DNA from: DAIQNV01 sp038748775
GTDB lineage: Bacteria > Planctomycetota > Phycisphaerae > Phycisphaerales > UBA1924
Assembly: GCA_038748775.1 (NCBI GenBank)
Contig: JBCDIT010000008.1
Location: forward strand, 1 to 64,000
Reading direction: 5' to 3'
Length of the DNA: 64,000 nt
In this document: positions 17,489 to 26,525 of the stretch, in pieces
Layout of the letters: the number at the start of each line of letters is the position of its first letter
Position numbering within the stretch: the first letter of the stretch is position 1
Notes under the pieces: generated by a model
Databases searched by the model: none
What the model was told of the DNA's origin: nothing
Seen by the model: only the letters and a program-made list of their open reading frames with translations
Position numbers and translations under genes: made by a program

Positions 17489-19011
17489 CAGAACATCCCC
17501 ACCTGCCCATCACCCACAACGACGCCTGTCTGGGCATGCTCGACGTCTATCCGGTAATTCCCGCTGAAGCAGGCGGTGCAGTAGTCATCGCCCGAGCGAT
17601 CCATGCAACTCAGCAGCCCGTCAAGGCTCAGGAACGCCAGCGAATCCACGCCCAGGAAATCGCGGATCTGCTCCACCTCGCGGTTGTACGCGATGAGTTG
17701 CTCGCGCGTCGCGAAGTCGACCCCGAAGTAGCAGGGGTTGCGGATCGGCGGGCACGAGATCCGCACGTGGATCTCTTCGGCGCCCGCGTCTCGGATCTGA
17801 CGCATCTTCTCGCGTGTCGTCGTGCCTCGAACAATCGAGTCGTCGACCACGATCAGCTTCTTACCCTTCACGATCTCGCTAATTACGTTGAGCTTCAGCC
17901 GAACCGCGGCCCGCCTCTGGTCCTGTGTCGGCTTGATGAACGTTCTCCCGACGTACCGGTTGGGCACGATCCCCTCGCGGTACGGGATGCCCGACGCTCT
18001 CGCGTACCCGTTCGCGGCGCTGCGCCCCGAGTCAGGCATGGGCATCACGTAATCGGCCTCAACGGACGATTCCTTCGCGAGCGCCGCCCCCATCCGCTCG
18101 CGAGCGATCTGCACCGACTGCCCGAAGACCTGGCTCGCCGGGCTCGCGAAGTACACGTGCTCGAAGACGCACTGGGCCAACTGTTTCGACGGCTCTGCGT
18201 AGCGGCGTGACGTCACGCCCCGATGGTCGAGCGTCACGATCTCCCCAGGCTCGACTTCCCTGACGAGTGTCGCCCCCATCACCTCGAGCGCCACCGTCTC
18301 GCTCGCGACGCAGTCCGAGCCGTCTTCCAGCCTCCCGAGCACGAGGGGCCGCCAGCCCCAGGGGTCTCTGGCCGCCTCGATCCGATCCGGGAACATGAAG
18401 AGCACGCTGAACGCGCCCTGCAGTCGCCTCAGGGTGGCCGCGAGGGGGTCCGCCTGATCGCGCTGCTCGGGGCTGGCGATCAGGTGCACCATCACTTCGG
18501 TGTCGCTCGTCGTGTGGAAGAGGTGTCCGCGCTCCGCGAACTCATGCCGCAGGGCCGCGGCGTTGATCAGGTTCCCATTATGGGCGACCGCGACCTGGGT
18601 CTCGTTCCACCCCGATGCCCCACCAGCGATCAACGACTCAATGATCGGCTGCGCGTTCTGGGGCCTCGATCCACCGGCGGTCGAGTACCGGTTGTGGCCG
18701 ATCGCCCCCCCGCCCCTCGCGTGGTCGTCACCGGAATCAGCCGACTTGCGGGCCTCGCGCAACTCATGCAGCACCGGCCGCGTGAAGACCTCTGAGACGA
18801 GCCCCATGCCCAGGTGTCCGCGGATCGCCTGCCCGTTGCTGACCGCGATCCCCGCCGCTTCCTGGCCTCGGTGCTGCTGGGCGTAGAGCCCGAGGTACGC
18901 ACGCTCGACAGCATCGGGATGGGCCCAGACGCCGACGACGCCGCATTTTTCCTTGGGCGCGTCGGGGTCGGTGGCGTGGACAGTCAAGGGCGTCGGGCGG
19001 GGCAGCGTCAT
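17488..19011 (-). CDS. purF: Amidophosphoribosyltransferase
   Basis: Makes 5-phosphoribosylamine from PRPP and glutamine, the first step of purine synthesis. 507 residues. A propeptide ending KEK precedes the N-terminal nucleophile Cys23 (CGVVGVWAHPDAVERAYLGL), so autoprocessing is expected as in the Bacillus-type enzyme. The Ntn glutaminase part includes QHRGQEAAGIA, IGHNRYSTAGG and AHNGNLIN; the phosphoribosyltransferase part has YVMPMPDSGRSAANGYA and the PRPP loop LIVVDDSIVRGTTTREK. Cys residues near the end may ligate an Fe-S cluster. The gene stands upstream of the zinc-ribbon trio. Confidence 0.97.
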   Translation of the reverse strand: MTLPRPTPLTVHATDPDAPKEKCGVVGVWAHPDAVERAYLGLYAQQHRGQEAAGIAVSNGQAIRGHLGMGLVSEVFTRPVLHELREARKSADSGDDHARGGGAIGHNRYSTAGGSRPQNAQPIIESLIAGGASGWNETQVAVAHNGNLINAAALRHEFAERGHLFHTTSDTEVMVHLIASPEQRDQADPLAATLRRLQGAFSVLFMFPDRIEAARDPWGWRPLVLGRLEDGSDCVASETVALEVMGATLVREVEPGEIVTLDHRGVTSRRYAEPSKQLAQCVFEHVYFASPASQVFGQSVQIARERMGAALAKESSVEADYVMPMPDSGRSAANGYARASGIPYREGIVPNRYVGRTFIKPTQDQRRAAVRLKLNVISEIVKGKKLIVVDDSIVRGTTTREKMRQIRDAGAEEIHVRISCPPIRNPCYFGVDFATREQLIAYNREVEQIRDFLGVDSLAFLSLDGLLSCMDRSGDDYCTACFSGNYRIDVEHAQTGVVVGDGQVGMF

Positions 19012-19050
19012 CGTTACGAGCGTAGAGCCGTCAAGCCCAACGCGTCAGAC

Positions 19051-20709
19051 TCAGCCCGGACCGGGCGTTTGCCCACGCGCCGCGTTCCCGATCAACTCCT
19101 CGATCAGCTGAGGAAACCTCACCTGAAACACCGTTCGGTCACCCGACCCAGCGATGTTGATCCGGGTGAATCGGGAGCCCGGGGTCGGTTCCCCTTCATC
19201 ATCGAGGCGGATCTCCCCAAGAAGGCGGAGTGTCACCGATCGAGTCTCAAACGATGAGTGCACGGCAGATCGGTGCTCCGGCTCTCGCATCCTTTGGAGC
19301 GTCTCCTTCCACAGCGAAGGCTCCCACATCCGTGCCGCGTCGACCGTCGCGACGCCGCTCGATGTCACGACCACCGGATGACTCCAGATCGATGGCATGG
19401 TCGGCGCCGAAGCCTCTGTCGATGGCCTCAGCACATCGTGACCGTTCAGCAATGCGACGAAAGCGATCGGGGCGTCGGCGTACTCAACCGGCCATTCAAC
19501 ATCGACCTCCATGATCTGATCAGTCGAAAACCGCCAGTGTCGCCGGATGTGATCCCACTGGGCGTCGGGAAGATCGAGCGTCCACTCGATCACGCCGTCC
19601 GGGCTGGCGCGATCCGGGTTCGTCGACCAGCCGACACGCCATCCGTCGAATATCCTCGGGTCCGTCGGCAAGAACCCGCCGACCGCGCGAGATCGAACTC
19701 CGATTTCGACGTCGGGTGAGGCGATCGCAGAGGGCCCTTGAAGCGCGATGAAAAACTGCTGGTGCGAAGGCAGCATCACCCGGTCAGACCACCCGCTGAG
19801 TGCACCGCTTGGGTGCAACTCGCGCTGGAGATCGTGGACCCGAGTCTCGCCGGATGTCGACGGGCTATAGAAGGTCTCGACCGACGCAATCCGATCTGGT
19901 CCGACGAGCAGCCTCGCGCCGCCGGCGCTCCAACCGCGTGACGTCGAACCGGCGTCCAACGCCAACACCAGGCCGGCGTCCCTCAGATCGTCAGGCCAGT
20001 TCACGTTCATCCGAACCGGAACCAAAGGCTCATCCGCAGGAGGCGTGATCTCCAGCCGCTCGTTCGTTCCAGGATGAAGGGTGAAGTCGAACGACCGGTG
20101 CACACGTCCCCAGGGCTGCGGGCGTTCGATCGTCGCCGAGAGCTTGTACTTCCCGACATGCACCTGTCCGAACGAGACGCTTCCGCCGTCAACCTCGCCT
20201 TGAATCCGCGTCTCTTCGCCGCCGAACACCGGGCCGCTGATCGACGCGCGGATAACCGCGTCGTCAAGTAAGGACCCAAAGTCCGCCTCAACCTCGCCCC
20301 ACTGATACTTGACGGGGTCCACCCGCTCGTTCGCCTCAGCGAGCTGGGCCATCAGGGTCTGAACCTGCTCAACGGTCGCGTTCTGCCGATTCACCAGCAC
20401 GAACACCGCGACCACCGCCGCGAGCGCGACCACGACCGAACCCGCTGCAATGCTCCGATACGCGATGACTTTGTCTTTCATAGCGATCCAATACAGCTGC
20501 AGCGCAATCGAACGGGGCGATCCGAATCGCCCGATCGCCCGTTCTCGCGCCTGTGTTTCACAAGCCCCACCCAGCGTCTCGCGGCGCTCGGCGCACGCGA
20601 GGTGATCCGCCAACTCGTCCGCGATATCCGACCAGACCATCCGCGAATCGCGATCGTCCGAGGGCGGCTCGCCCCAAGGCGGCCCGTCGAGCCCGATCCC
20701 GTCGCTCAC
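19051..20709 (-). CDS. HAAS-domain membrane protein partnered with a PadR regulator
   Basis: 552 residues. The N-terminal 65 (DIADELADHLACAERRE, then ARERAIGRFGSPRSIALQLY) match the HAAS/permease-prefix domain, which usually follows PadR genes. A helix near 85-108 (YRSIAAGSVVVALAAVVAVF) anchors it, and a short coiled coil (VEQVQTLMAQLAEANERV) follows. The remaining 410 residues are beta-rich and presumably extracytoplasmic, with no enzymatic motif seen. Start and padR stop overlap by four bases (ATGA). The HAAS helix bundle is thought to signal to PadR; the sensor or effector role of the large outer part is my inference. Confidence 0.65.
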   Translation of the reverse strand: MSDGIGLDGPPWGEPPSDDRDSRMVWSDIADELADHLACAERRETLGGACETQARERAIGRFGSPRSIALQLYWIAMKDKVIAYRSIAAGSVVVALAAVVAVFVLVNRQNATVEQVQTLMAQLAEANERVDPVKYQWGEVEADFGSLLDDAVIRASISGPVFGGEETRIQGEVDGGSVSFGQVHVGKYKLSATIERPQPWGRVHRSFDFTLHPGTNERLEITPPADEPLVPVRMNVNWPDDLRDAGLVLALDAGSTSRGWSAGGARLLVGPDRIASVETFYSPSTSGETRVHDLQRELHPSGALSGWSDRVMLPSHQQFFIALQGPSAIASPDVEIGVRSRAVGGFLPTDPRIFDGWRVGWSTNPDRASPDGVIEWTLDLPDAQWDHIRRHWRFSTDQIMEVDVEWPVEYADAPIAFVALLNGHDVLRPSTEASAPTMPSIWSHPVVVTSSGVATVDAARMWEPSLWKETLQRMREPEHRSAVHSSFETRSVTLRLLGEIRLDDEGEPTPGSRFTRINIAGSGDRTVFQVRFPQLIEELIGNAARGQTPGPG

Positions 20710-21047
20710 GACGCCACCTCACGCAGATCCTGCCCGAGCACGCCCGACACGCCCTTGGCGAAGTCCGTCCAGCGATCTCGCTTCTCCCTCCGAGCCGCGG
20801 CCCCCGTCCCCGTCAGCGTGTAGTACTTGCGCCGCCGCCCCTCCGGCGACTCACCCCACTCGCTCTGCACCCACTTCTTTCGCTCGAGGCGGTGCAGAGC
20901 CGGGTACAGACTGCCCTCTTTGATCTCAAGCCGATCGCCGGACTCAGAGAGCACGGCCTGGGCGATCTGGTACCCATACCCACGCCCCTTGGAAAGCACC
21001 TCGAGGATCAACATGTCGAGGGCGCCGTGAATGAGATCTGCGGACAT
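20706..21047 (-). CDS. PadR-family transcriptional regulator
   Basis: 113 residues with the PadR winged helix: HGALDMLILEVLSKGRGYGY, then LEIKEGSLYPALHRLERKKW and GRRRKYYTLTGTG, and a short C-terminal dimer helix (REKRDRWTDFAKGVSGVL). The family usually represses its own operon and releases DNA when a ligand or partner binds. It is cotranscribed with, and overlaps by ATGA, the HAAS protein at 19051-20709. The promoter at 21087-21114 lies directly upstream. Confidence 0.9.
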   Translation of the reverse strand: MSADLIHGALDMLILEVLSKGRGYGYQIAQAVLSESGDRLEIKEGSLYPALHRLERKKWVQSEWGESPEGRRRKYYTLTGTGAAARREKRDRWTDFAKGVSGVLGQDLREVAS

Positions 21048-21086
21048 GACAGCCTCCGAGAGCCAACCTTGCGTGTCTAGGCATAA

Positions 21087-21114
21087 AGCATAGAGAATCG
21101 AGGTATCGATGCAA
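21087..21114 (-). promoter_or_regulatory. Sigma-70-type promoter of the padR operon
   Basis: On the minus strand TTGCAT, 16 bases, then TATGCT lie 40 to 67 bp before the padR start. The stretch is AT-rich against its surroundings and contains GCAT/ATGC repeats (GCATAAAGCAT; ATCGATGC) that could be a PadR operator. Confidence 0.55.
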
Positions 21115-21221
21115 GGCTCAATCCGAAATCACGGGGGAAACCGAGGCGTTTCAGCTCGAAAATGGGTTAGTCTGGTCGGCTCAAGTACTTTCAGCCCCAT
21201 CTATTACGAAGAGGAACCCTG

Positions 21222-23024
21222 ATGCCAGCACCCCGTTGTCTCCGCCGCACGCTCACAGCGTTCGCCACCGCTCTCCTCGCCAGCAGCGCCGCCGGACAGA
21301 CCGTCATCCCACAGACCGTGACCTATCAGGGCCGGCTCGACGATGCAAACGGCGCCGCGGATGGCAACTTCGACTTCATCGTCCGTCAGTTCGACGCGGC
21401 GGTCGGCGGGACCCAGGTTGCTTCGTCGTTCCATAACGTCGTCCCAGTCGTCGACGGGCTGTTCACAATCCCCGATGTTCAACTGTCCAGCATCGACACC
21501 GGCATCCTCGCCACCTTCCTCCAAATCGAAGTCAGGCCGACCGGAACCACAACCTACGCAGCGCTTTCGCCGAGACAGCCGCTCACCCCGGCCCCTGTTG
21601 CCGACACGCTCCGAGGCTTTGACGTCTCGGCATCCTCCGACGGCGGGCAGCTGGGCTCGATATCGACCGAAGGTGCACGCCCGGCCAACTTCGGGGCATC
21701 AGGGCTCGACGGCAACGGGTTCATCGATCTCATCGACGTGAACTCGGGTTTGCTTTTGGCCCAACTCGACGTCAACGCCCTCGGCTCCGGCGCGACGGGC
21801 TTACTCAACCTCGGAAGCACCGGAGGCCGACTCGGCGGCAACATCGAAGTCGAGAACGACGCAGGGATCGTGACGTTCGACCTCATCGGCGGCAGCGCCA
21901 CCGGGGGCACCCAGCTCGAGACGTTCACCGAGTCGGGCGGCATCACGATGCGGTTCCTCAGCGACAACGGCGACGGTTCATTTGTTCAGATGGTCGACCC
22001 GGCGACCGATCTCACCACCCTGCTGCTCACCGGACGGAGCGCCGGCGGGGGCTCCGCCCTCACGATGTTCGCAGAAGACGGAACGAGCACCGTCTTCTTC
22101 GACAGCGATTCCGGCGGCGGGGGCACCGCGACGATCCGCGCCGAAGACGGCTCATCAACGGTCTTCTTGGACGGAGAGTCAAACGGATCGGGAGGACGAA
22201 TCTCAGCCCGGAACGATATCTCCGAAGAGACCGTCGCGATGATCGGAGACGACGGAGCCGATGCCGGCCTCATCGAGGTGATCAACCGGAACGGATCAAC
22301 GATCAACGTGGGTATTCAACTCCGCGGCCGTGATACCGGAGCTGGGACGGGCGGCGAGATCAGGATCTTCGACAACTCTGGAAATCAAACGTTCGAAATC
22401 GATGGACAAGACACCACCGGCGGGCGCTTTCAGATGAACGAGCCCGATGGCTCGATCGAGGCCCGGTTCTTTAGCAACACCCTCACCCTCTACAACGGCG
22501 ACGGCGTCGCGACGATCACCATGAACGGGAACACCGGCGCGAAGAACGGCATCGTCTCGCTCCCGACCTTCGGGGAGCGCCTCATGTACGCCGTCGAGTC
22601 CACCGAAGTCTGGTTCGACGACATAGGGTCCGCCCAGCTCGTCAACGGGAAAGCGACGATCCTCCTGGATCCGATGTTCCTGGAGGCGGTCGTCATCGAC
22701 GAAGCCAATCCACTCAAAGTGTTTGTCACACTCACCGGGCCCGCCAATGGCGTCTGGGTCGAGAAGTTCGCCAATGGGTTCGTCGTCCACGAGCTGATGA
22801 ACGGGTCATCGAACGCCACCTTCGATTTCCGCATCGTCGCCAAGCGCCGAGGCCTGGAACACGCCCGGATGGAACGGTTCGCCGACGTCGATGCCGTGAG
22901 CCTGGAGCAAAACGTTGTCGGTCGCGTCCAGACGCGACGCGTCGATGGCGACGACATCCCCCAGTTCGCGCCAAAGGTCGAATCGAAGGTGCAGAACGAC
23001 CGCGTCTCGAACTCCGCTGACTGA
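21222..23024 (+). CDS. Large secreted beta-rich structural protein
   Basis: 600 residues with a signal peptide (RTLTAFATALLASSAAGQ). The first domain, QTVTYQGRLDDANGAADGNF then FTIPDVQLSS, matches the 'TYQGRL' domain common at the N-terminus of planctomycete surface proteins. The middle is a run of short Gly/Asp-rich units (EDGTSTVFFDSDSGGGG, EDGSSTVFLDGESNGSGG) that look like a parallel beta stack. The C-terminus (VESTEVWFDDIGSAQLVNGK, then VVIDEANPLKVFVTLTG, FRIVAKRRGLEHAR) resembles the conserved end domain of tail-fibre-like or adhesin-like proteins. A role in adhesion or in the cell surface is inference. Confidence 0.7.
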   Translation: MPAPRCLRRTLTAFATALLASSAAGQTVIPQTVTYQGRLDDANGAADGNFDFIVRQFDAAVGGTQVASSFHNVVPVVDGLFTIPDVQLSSIDTGILATFLQIEVRPTGTTTYAALSPRQPLTPAPVADTLRGFDVSASSDGGQLGSISTEGARPANFGASGLDGNGFIDLIDVNSGLLLAQLDVNALGSGATGLLNLGSTGGRLGGNIEVENDAGIVTFDLIGGSATGGTQLETFTESGGITMRFLSDNGDGSFVQMVDPATDLTTLLLTGRSAGGGSALTMFAEDGTSTVFFDSDSGGGGTATIRAEDGSSTVFLDGESNGSGGRISARNDISEETVAMIGDDGADAGLIEVINRNGSTINVGIQLRGRDTGAGTGGEIRIFDNSGNQTFEIDGQDTTGGRFQMNEPDGSIEARFFSNTLTLYNGDGVATITMNGNTGAKNGIVSLPTFGERLMYAVESTEVWFDDIGSAQLVNGKATILLDPMFLEAVVIDEANPLKVFVTLTGPANGVWVEKFANGFVVHELMNGSSNATFDFRIVAKRRGLEHARMERFADVDAVSLEQNVVGRVQTRRVDGDDIPQFAPKVESKVQNDRVSNSAD

Positions 23025-23032
23025 GCCCCGCC

Positions 23033-23602
23033 TCACCGCCCGAACCGAGCCCCTTCGAGGAACGCCGTTAGCGTCGACTGGCTGTCGGCAAGGGTGCCTC
23101 GCGACGCGTTCCAGCTCACGGTCCAGTAGCCATCTGGGGCCTCGATGAGCAACGCCGCCGCGTCGCAGATCGACGAAGCCCGTTCACCCTCCGCAGGGAC
23201 CGGCTGGGAGTACGCGAGAACGACAAATGGGAGCTCTGCCTCGGTCAACGCGCCGGTCGAGCCTACGTCGAGGATCCCCAACAACCGATCGGGGTAGATG
23301 CCGCGAAACGCGGAGTCGACGGAGGCCGCAAAGGCGTTGAGCGACGCGAAGCGAGCCTCGTCGGCGCGGGGATCGAACGAGACGATCACCCTCGACGATT
23401 CGCCCTCCGACTCGGTGTAGTACACCGATCGAACGCTCCCGCCAAAGGACGCGGCGAGGTCCGGCTCTGAGACGAAGCTCGGACCGGGATCGAAAGCGAC
23501 AGACGAACTTGCGTCAACGGACCGCGAGGCGCAACCGCCGCCGATCAGAACCGTCAAACCGAACGTGACTTGTCCAATGACTGCAAAGCGCCACATGAAC
23601 AT
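23033..23602 (-). CDS. Hypothetical lipoprotein
   Basis: 189 residues. A signal sequence (VIGQVTFGLTVLIGGGC) ends in a lipobox-like GGGC at about residue 24, so it should be lipid-anchored. The rest (SVRSVYYTESEGESSRVIVS, then EAPDGYWTVSWNASRGTL) has no motif I recognise. It converges with the structural protein upstream, with an 8-bp gap. The ATG start follows from the signal peptide. Confidence 0.6.
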   Translation of the reverse strand: MFMWRFAVIGQVTFGLTVLIGGGCASRSVDASSSVAFDPGPSFVSEPDLAASFGGSVRSVYYTESEGESSRVIVSFDPRADEARFASLNAFAASVDSAFRGIYPDRLLGILDVGSTGALTEAELPFVVLAYSQPVPAEGERASSICDAAALLIEAPDGYWTVSWNASRGTLADSQSTLTAFLEGARFGR

Positions 23603-23754
23603 ATCCTATCAAAAACCAATCGACCGATCACTGGACCGTCCTCAGATAGGTACGGATGCGCTTGACCCTCGGGCCAGGCAACCCTTCAATGCCTCCCGAA
23701 ACCGAATCCACAGCCCCGAGCCCGGGCCAACTGCGGATCGCTGAACAAGCACAT

Positions 23755-23769
23755 GGGACCTTGCGTCCC
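23755..23769 (+). promoter_or_regulatory. Small hairpin in the rpsD leader
   Basis: GGGAC and GTCCC pair around a five-base loop, ending six bases before the rpsD ribosome site. S4 autoregulates translation in other bacteria through leader RNA structure; whether this small hairpin does so is inference. Confidence 0.3.
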
Positions 23770-23784
23770 GGAACGGAGAATCGA

Positions 23785-24387
23785 ATGGCCCGCTACACCG
23801 GCCCCAAGGTCCGTCTGTCTCGTCGCGTCGGCGCCCCCATCGAGGACGTCCCGAAGCACACCTCCAAGCGCCAACTCAACCCCCCGGGCATGCACGGCTT
23901 CCGCGGCCGTCGTCTCCGCGACTACGGCATCCGCCTGCAGGAAAAGCAGAAGCTCCGCTACCACTACCACGTGATGGAGAAGCAGTTCCGCAAGTACGTC
24001 GACGAGGCGAAGCGGAAGCCCGGCAACTCCGGTGAGGTTCTCCTCCAGCTCCTCGAACGCCGCATGGACAACATCGTCCGCCGCTCGGGTGTCACCCGCA
24101 CGATCTGGGCCGCCCGCCAGATGGTCGCCCACGGTCACGTCCTGCTCAACGGACGCAAGACCGACATTCCGAGCTGCCAACTCCGCGTCGGCGACACGAT
24201 CACCTTCAAGCCCAAGATCCACAAGCTCTGCCGCGAAAACATGGAGAGCTTGGCGGGGCACGAGGTCCCGGGGTGGATCGACTTCAACCCAGGCGAGCTG
24301 ACGATCAAGATTATCGCGCTGCCGACGAGCGACCAGGTGCCGTTCGACGTCAACACCAACCTCATCGTCGAGTTCTACCGCGGCTGA
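23785..24387 (+). CDS. rpsD: 30S ribosomal protein uS4
   Basis: 200 residues from MARYTGPKVRLSRRVGAPIE, with GGAGA four bases before the ATG; an earlier in-frame ATG at 23656 gives a leader without S4 similarity. It has the S4 N-terminal domain (KRQLNPPGMHG, LRDYGIRLQEKQKLR) and the S4 RNA-binding fold (RRMDNIVRRSGVTRTIWAAR, QMVAHGHVLLNGRKTDIPS). Zinc-binding Cys residues at the N-terminus are absent (C- form). It binds 16S rRNA early in 30S assembly. It is a lone gene here, not in the alpha operon, and is followed by its own terminator. Confidence 0.97.
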   Translation: MARYTGPKVRLSRRVGAPIEDVPKHTSKRQLNPPGMHGFRGRRLRDYGIRLQEKQKLRYHYHVMEKQFRKYVDEAKRKPGNSGEVLLQLLERRMDNIVRRSGVTRTIWAARQMVAHGHVLLNGRKTDIPSCQLRVGDTITFKPKIHKLCRENMESLAGHEVPGWIDFNPGELTIKIIALPTSDQVPFDVNTNLIVEFYRG

Positions 24388-24409
24388 CCCGCGACCACAG
24401 ACTCGCCCG

Positions 24410-24437
24410 AAAGCCCCGCCCATCCCGGCGGGGCTTT
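24410..24437 (+). terminator. Intrinsic terminator of rpsD
   Basis: AAAGCCCCGCC pairs with GGCGGGGCTTT around CATCCC, an 11-bp perfect stem 23 bp after the rpsD stop. It ends in TTT and is probably bidirectional in form. Confidence 0.8.
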
Positions 24438-24488
24438 CTACTATGAGCACCGGCAAGAACCCTTTCATCCGTTGCCACCGAGGCGTCC

Positions 24489-26516
24489 ATGCTCAAGTTC
24501 CTCCGCAAGTACCAGCTCTTCATCCTCGCCGTGGGCGGCTCGCTGCTCATGGTCGTGTTCCTGCTCCAGCCGATCCTTCAGCAGCTCGCGCCCAACCCGG
24601 CGAACTCGAAGGTCGCCGAGCTCACCGCCGACGGCACCGCCGTCACGAGGGGTGACCGCGAACGCGCACGCTTCGAAGTCCAGGCGCTTCGAGAGTTCGC
24701 GCCCTGGCTCGTCGAAGGCATGGGGCTCGATCCGGCGTACGAGGGCGACCACTGGCTCCTGCTCACCCACGTTGCCGACAAGGCCGGGCTGATCGGCGAA
24801 GCCGGCGACGGCGCCGACTGGGAACAAGAACTCGTCACCCAGCTCACGACCCTCGCTTTCCAGGCGATGCTGCAGCAGGGCCGGTTCCCAACCCAAGAGG
24901 AACAACTCGCACTCCCCGATCAAATGCGCGAGCAACTCGCCTTGAGACGCGAAGCCGTCATCACGCGATTCCGGTATCCGGCCACCGAATTCGATCGGCT
25001 CCTCGCCCGTGCCCGAGGCGTGTTCCGATACCGCGCCGCGTACGCCGCGGCGCCGCGTTTCTCCGATCGCAGGCTTATCGATGAGGCCCAGGCTGAAGGC
25101 GCCGCGGCGATCGCCGATGCCCTTGTCCTCTCCCCCAGCTTCCTCAACGGCGCCATCGAGGCCCCCACCGAGCAGCAACTGCTCGAGCACCTCGAGACGT
25201 ATGGAGACGTCCAGCCAGGCGATACCGAAGCCAACCCGTTCGGCCTGGGCTACCGGCTTCCCAATCGAATCCATCTCGAGTGGCTGCGTCTCGATCCTGT
25301 CGTCTTTGAGGGAGTCGCCCAGGTCGACCGTGTCGAACTCCGCAAACGATGGCAGCGCGAGAATCCCGAAGGATCCGACGAGGACTTCGCCGCCGCCCGA
25401 GCCAACCTCGAACGCCAGATCCGCGCCGAGGTCGCCGACGACATCATGGCTGAAGCCGACCAAGTGGTCCGAGGCGAACTGCTCCGACTTATGCGGCCCC
25501 TCGAGAGTGACGGACGCTATCTAGAGGTTCCCGATGACTGGCCCGCCGCCGGGCCGGACTACGAAAGCATCGCTCGCCTCGTCGTGCGTCAGGTTGGCGA
25601 AAGGCTCGGGATCACGATTCCGCTTCCAACCGTCGAAAGACGAACCAGTGCGTGGATGACCGGAAACGAGCTCGCAGATCTTCCGGGTCTTGGTGAGGCG
25701 TCGTTCCGCGTTGGTGCCCAGAACATCCCTGTCCCGTTGCTCCCCAACTACGTCAGGGAGATCGACGAGTCGGACACGCTCAAGGTCCAGGTCGGCGTTC
25801 CCATTCTCGATCCGTTCGCCACCGGGGCCGATGGCAGCCGCTACTACATCACCGTCCTCGCGGCCCGTGCCGAGTCGGCCCCCGACTCGCTCGACGAAGT
25901 CCGCGCTCAGGTGGCACGAAACGCCCGAGCAGTGGCCGCGTATGACCGCCTCGCCGAGTTGGGTGGCGAGGCCAGAACGATCGCCGCAGAAAGCGGGCTC
26001 GACGCGGTTGCGAGCTTCATCGCCGCCGAGGCCCGCGTCGATGCGGCGACCCAAGCCCCCCAGCCTGTCCGCGATCTGCGCGTCGAGAGGAACCGCGTGA
26101 CCGCCACCCTACCGGGTGACCGGGCGCCGCAGAACCTGCAGACCACCGATTTCACCGCGCCCGTCATCGAAGTCGCCCGCGGACTCGACCCGTTCGCGCC
26201 CATCGACAACGTCGACCCGTTCGACTCGCTTGTGGTCGTGAATCTGCCCCAACAACCTGCGGTGGTCATCGCGAAGGTCAGGGCGTTGCGTCCGATGACA
26301 ACCGAGCAGTACCGGAGCCAAGGCGAATCACTCGGCGCAAGGCTGCTCCAGCAGACGGCGTCCGAGTTCGTACGCGACACGGAAAGCTCACCGTTCTCGC
26401 TCGACACGCTCGCCCGACGCCTGGGGTACACCTTCGACTACCGCGCCGAGGACGAAGATCTTCTCACGCCTGCCGGCGACTCGGACAGCCCCGACGCGGA
26501 CGCGGCCGGGGGCTGA
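24489..26516 (+). CDS. SurA/PpiD-like membrane-anchored folding factor
   Basis: 675 residues. One N-terminal helix (YQLFILAVGGSLLMVVFLL, about 9-27) with a short cytoplasmic start gives a type II anchor. The outer part is rich in charged helices: a SurA_N-like chaperone region (AVTRGDRERARFEVQALREF, then LTTLAFQAMLQQGRFPT). Paired long-helix segments follow, with RVELRKRWQRENPEGSDEDF near 275, and SRYYITVLAARAES and VVIAKVRALRPMTTEQYRSQ in the second half. The layout is that of PpiD, a periplasmic chaperone for outer-membrane proteins. I do not see a clear parvulin active site, so isomerase activity is doubtful. It follows the rpsD terminator. Confidence 0.6.
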   Translation: MLKFLRKYQLFILAVGGSLLMVVFLLQPILQQLAPNPANSKVAELTADGTAVTRGDRERARFEVQALREFAPWLVEGMGLDPAYEGDHWLLLTHVADKAGLIGEAGDGADWEQELVTQLTTLAFQAMLQQGRFPTQEEQLALPDQMREQLALRREAVITRFRYPATEFDRLLARARGVFRYRAAYAAAPRFSDRRLIDEAQAEGAAAIADALVLSPSFLNGAIEAPTEQQLLEHLETYGDVQPGDTEANPFGLGYRLPNRIHLEWLRLDPVVFEGVAQVDRVELRKRWQRENPEGSDEDFAAARANLERQIRAEVADDIMAEADQVVRGELLRLMRPLESDGRYLEVPDDWPAAGPDYESIARLVVRQVGERLGITIPLPTVERRTSAWMTGNELADLPGLGEASFRVGAQNIPVPLLPNYVREIDESDTLKVQVGVPILDPFATGADGSRYYITVLAARAESAPDSLDEVRAQVARNARAVAAYDRLAELGGEARTIAAESGLDAVASFIAAEARVDAATQAPQPVRDLRVERNRVTATLPGDRAPQNLQTTDFTAPVIEVARGLDPFAPIDNVDPFDSLVVVNLPQQPAVVIAKVRALRPMTTEQYRSQGESLGARLLQQTASEFVRDTESSPFSLDTLARRLGYTFDYRAEDEDLLTPAGDSDSPDADAAGG

Positions 26517-26525
26517 GTCACCGGC

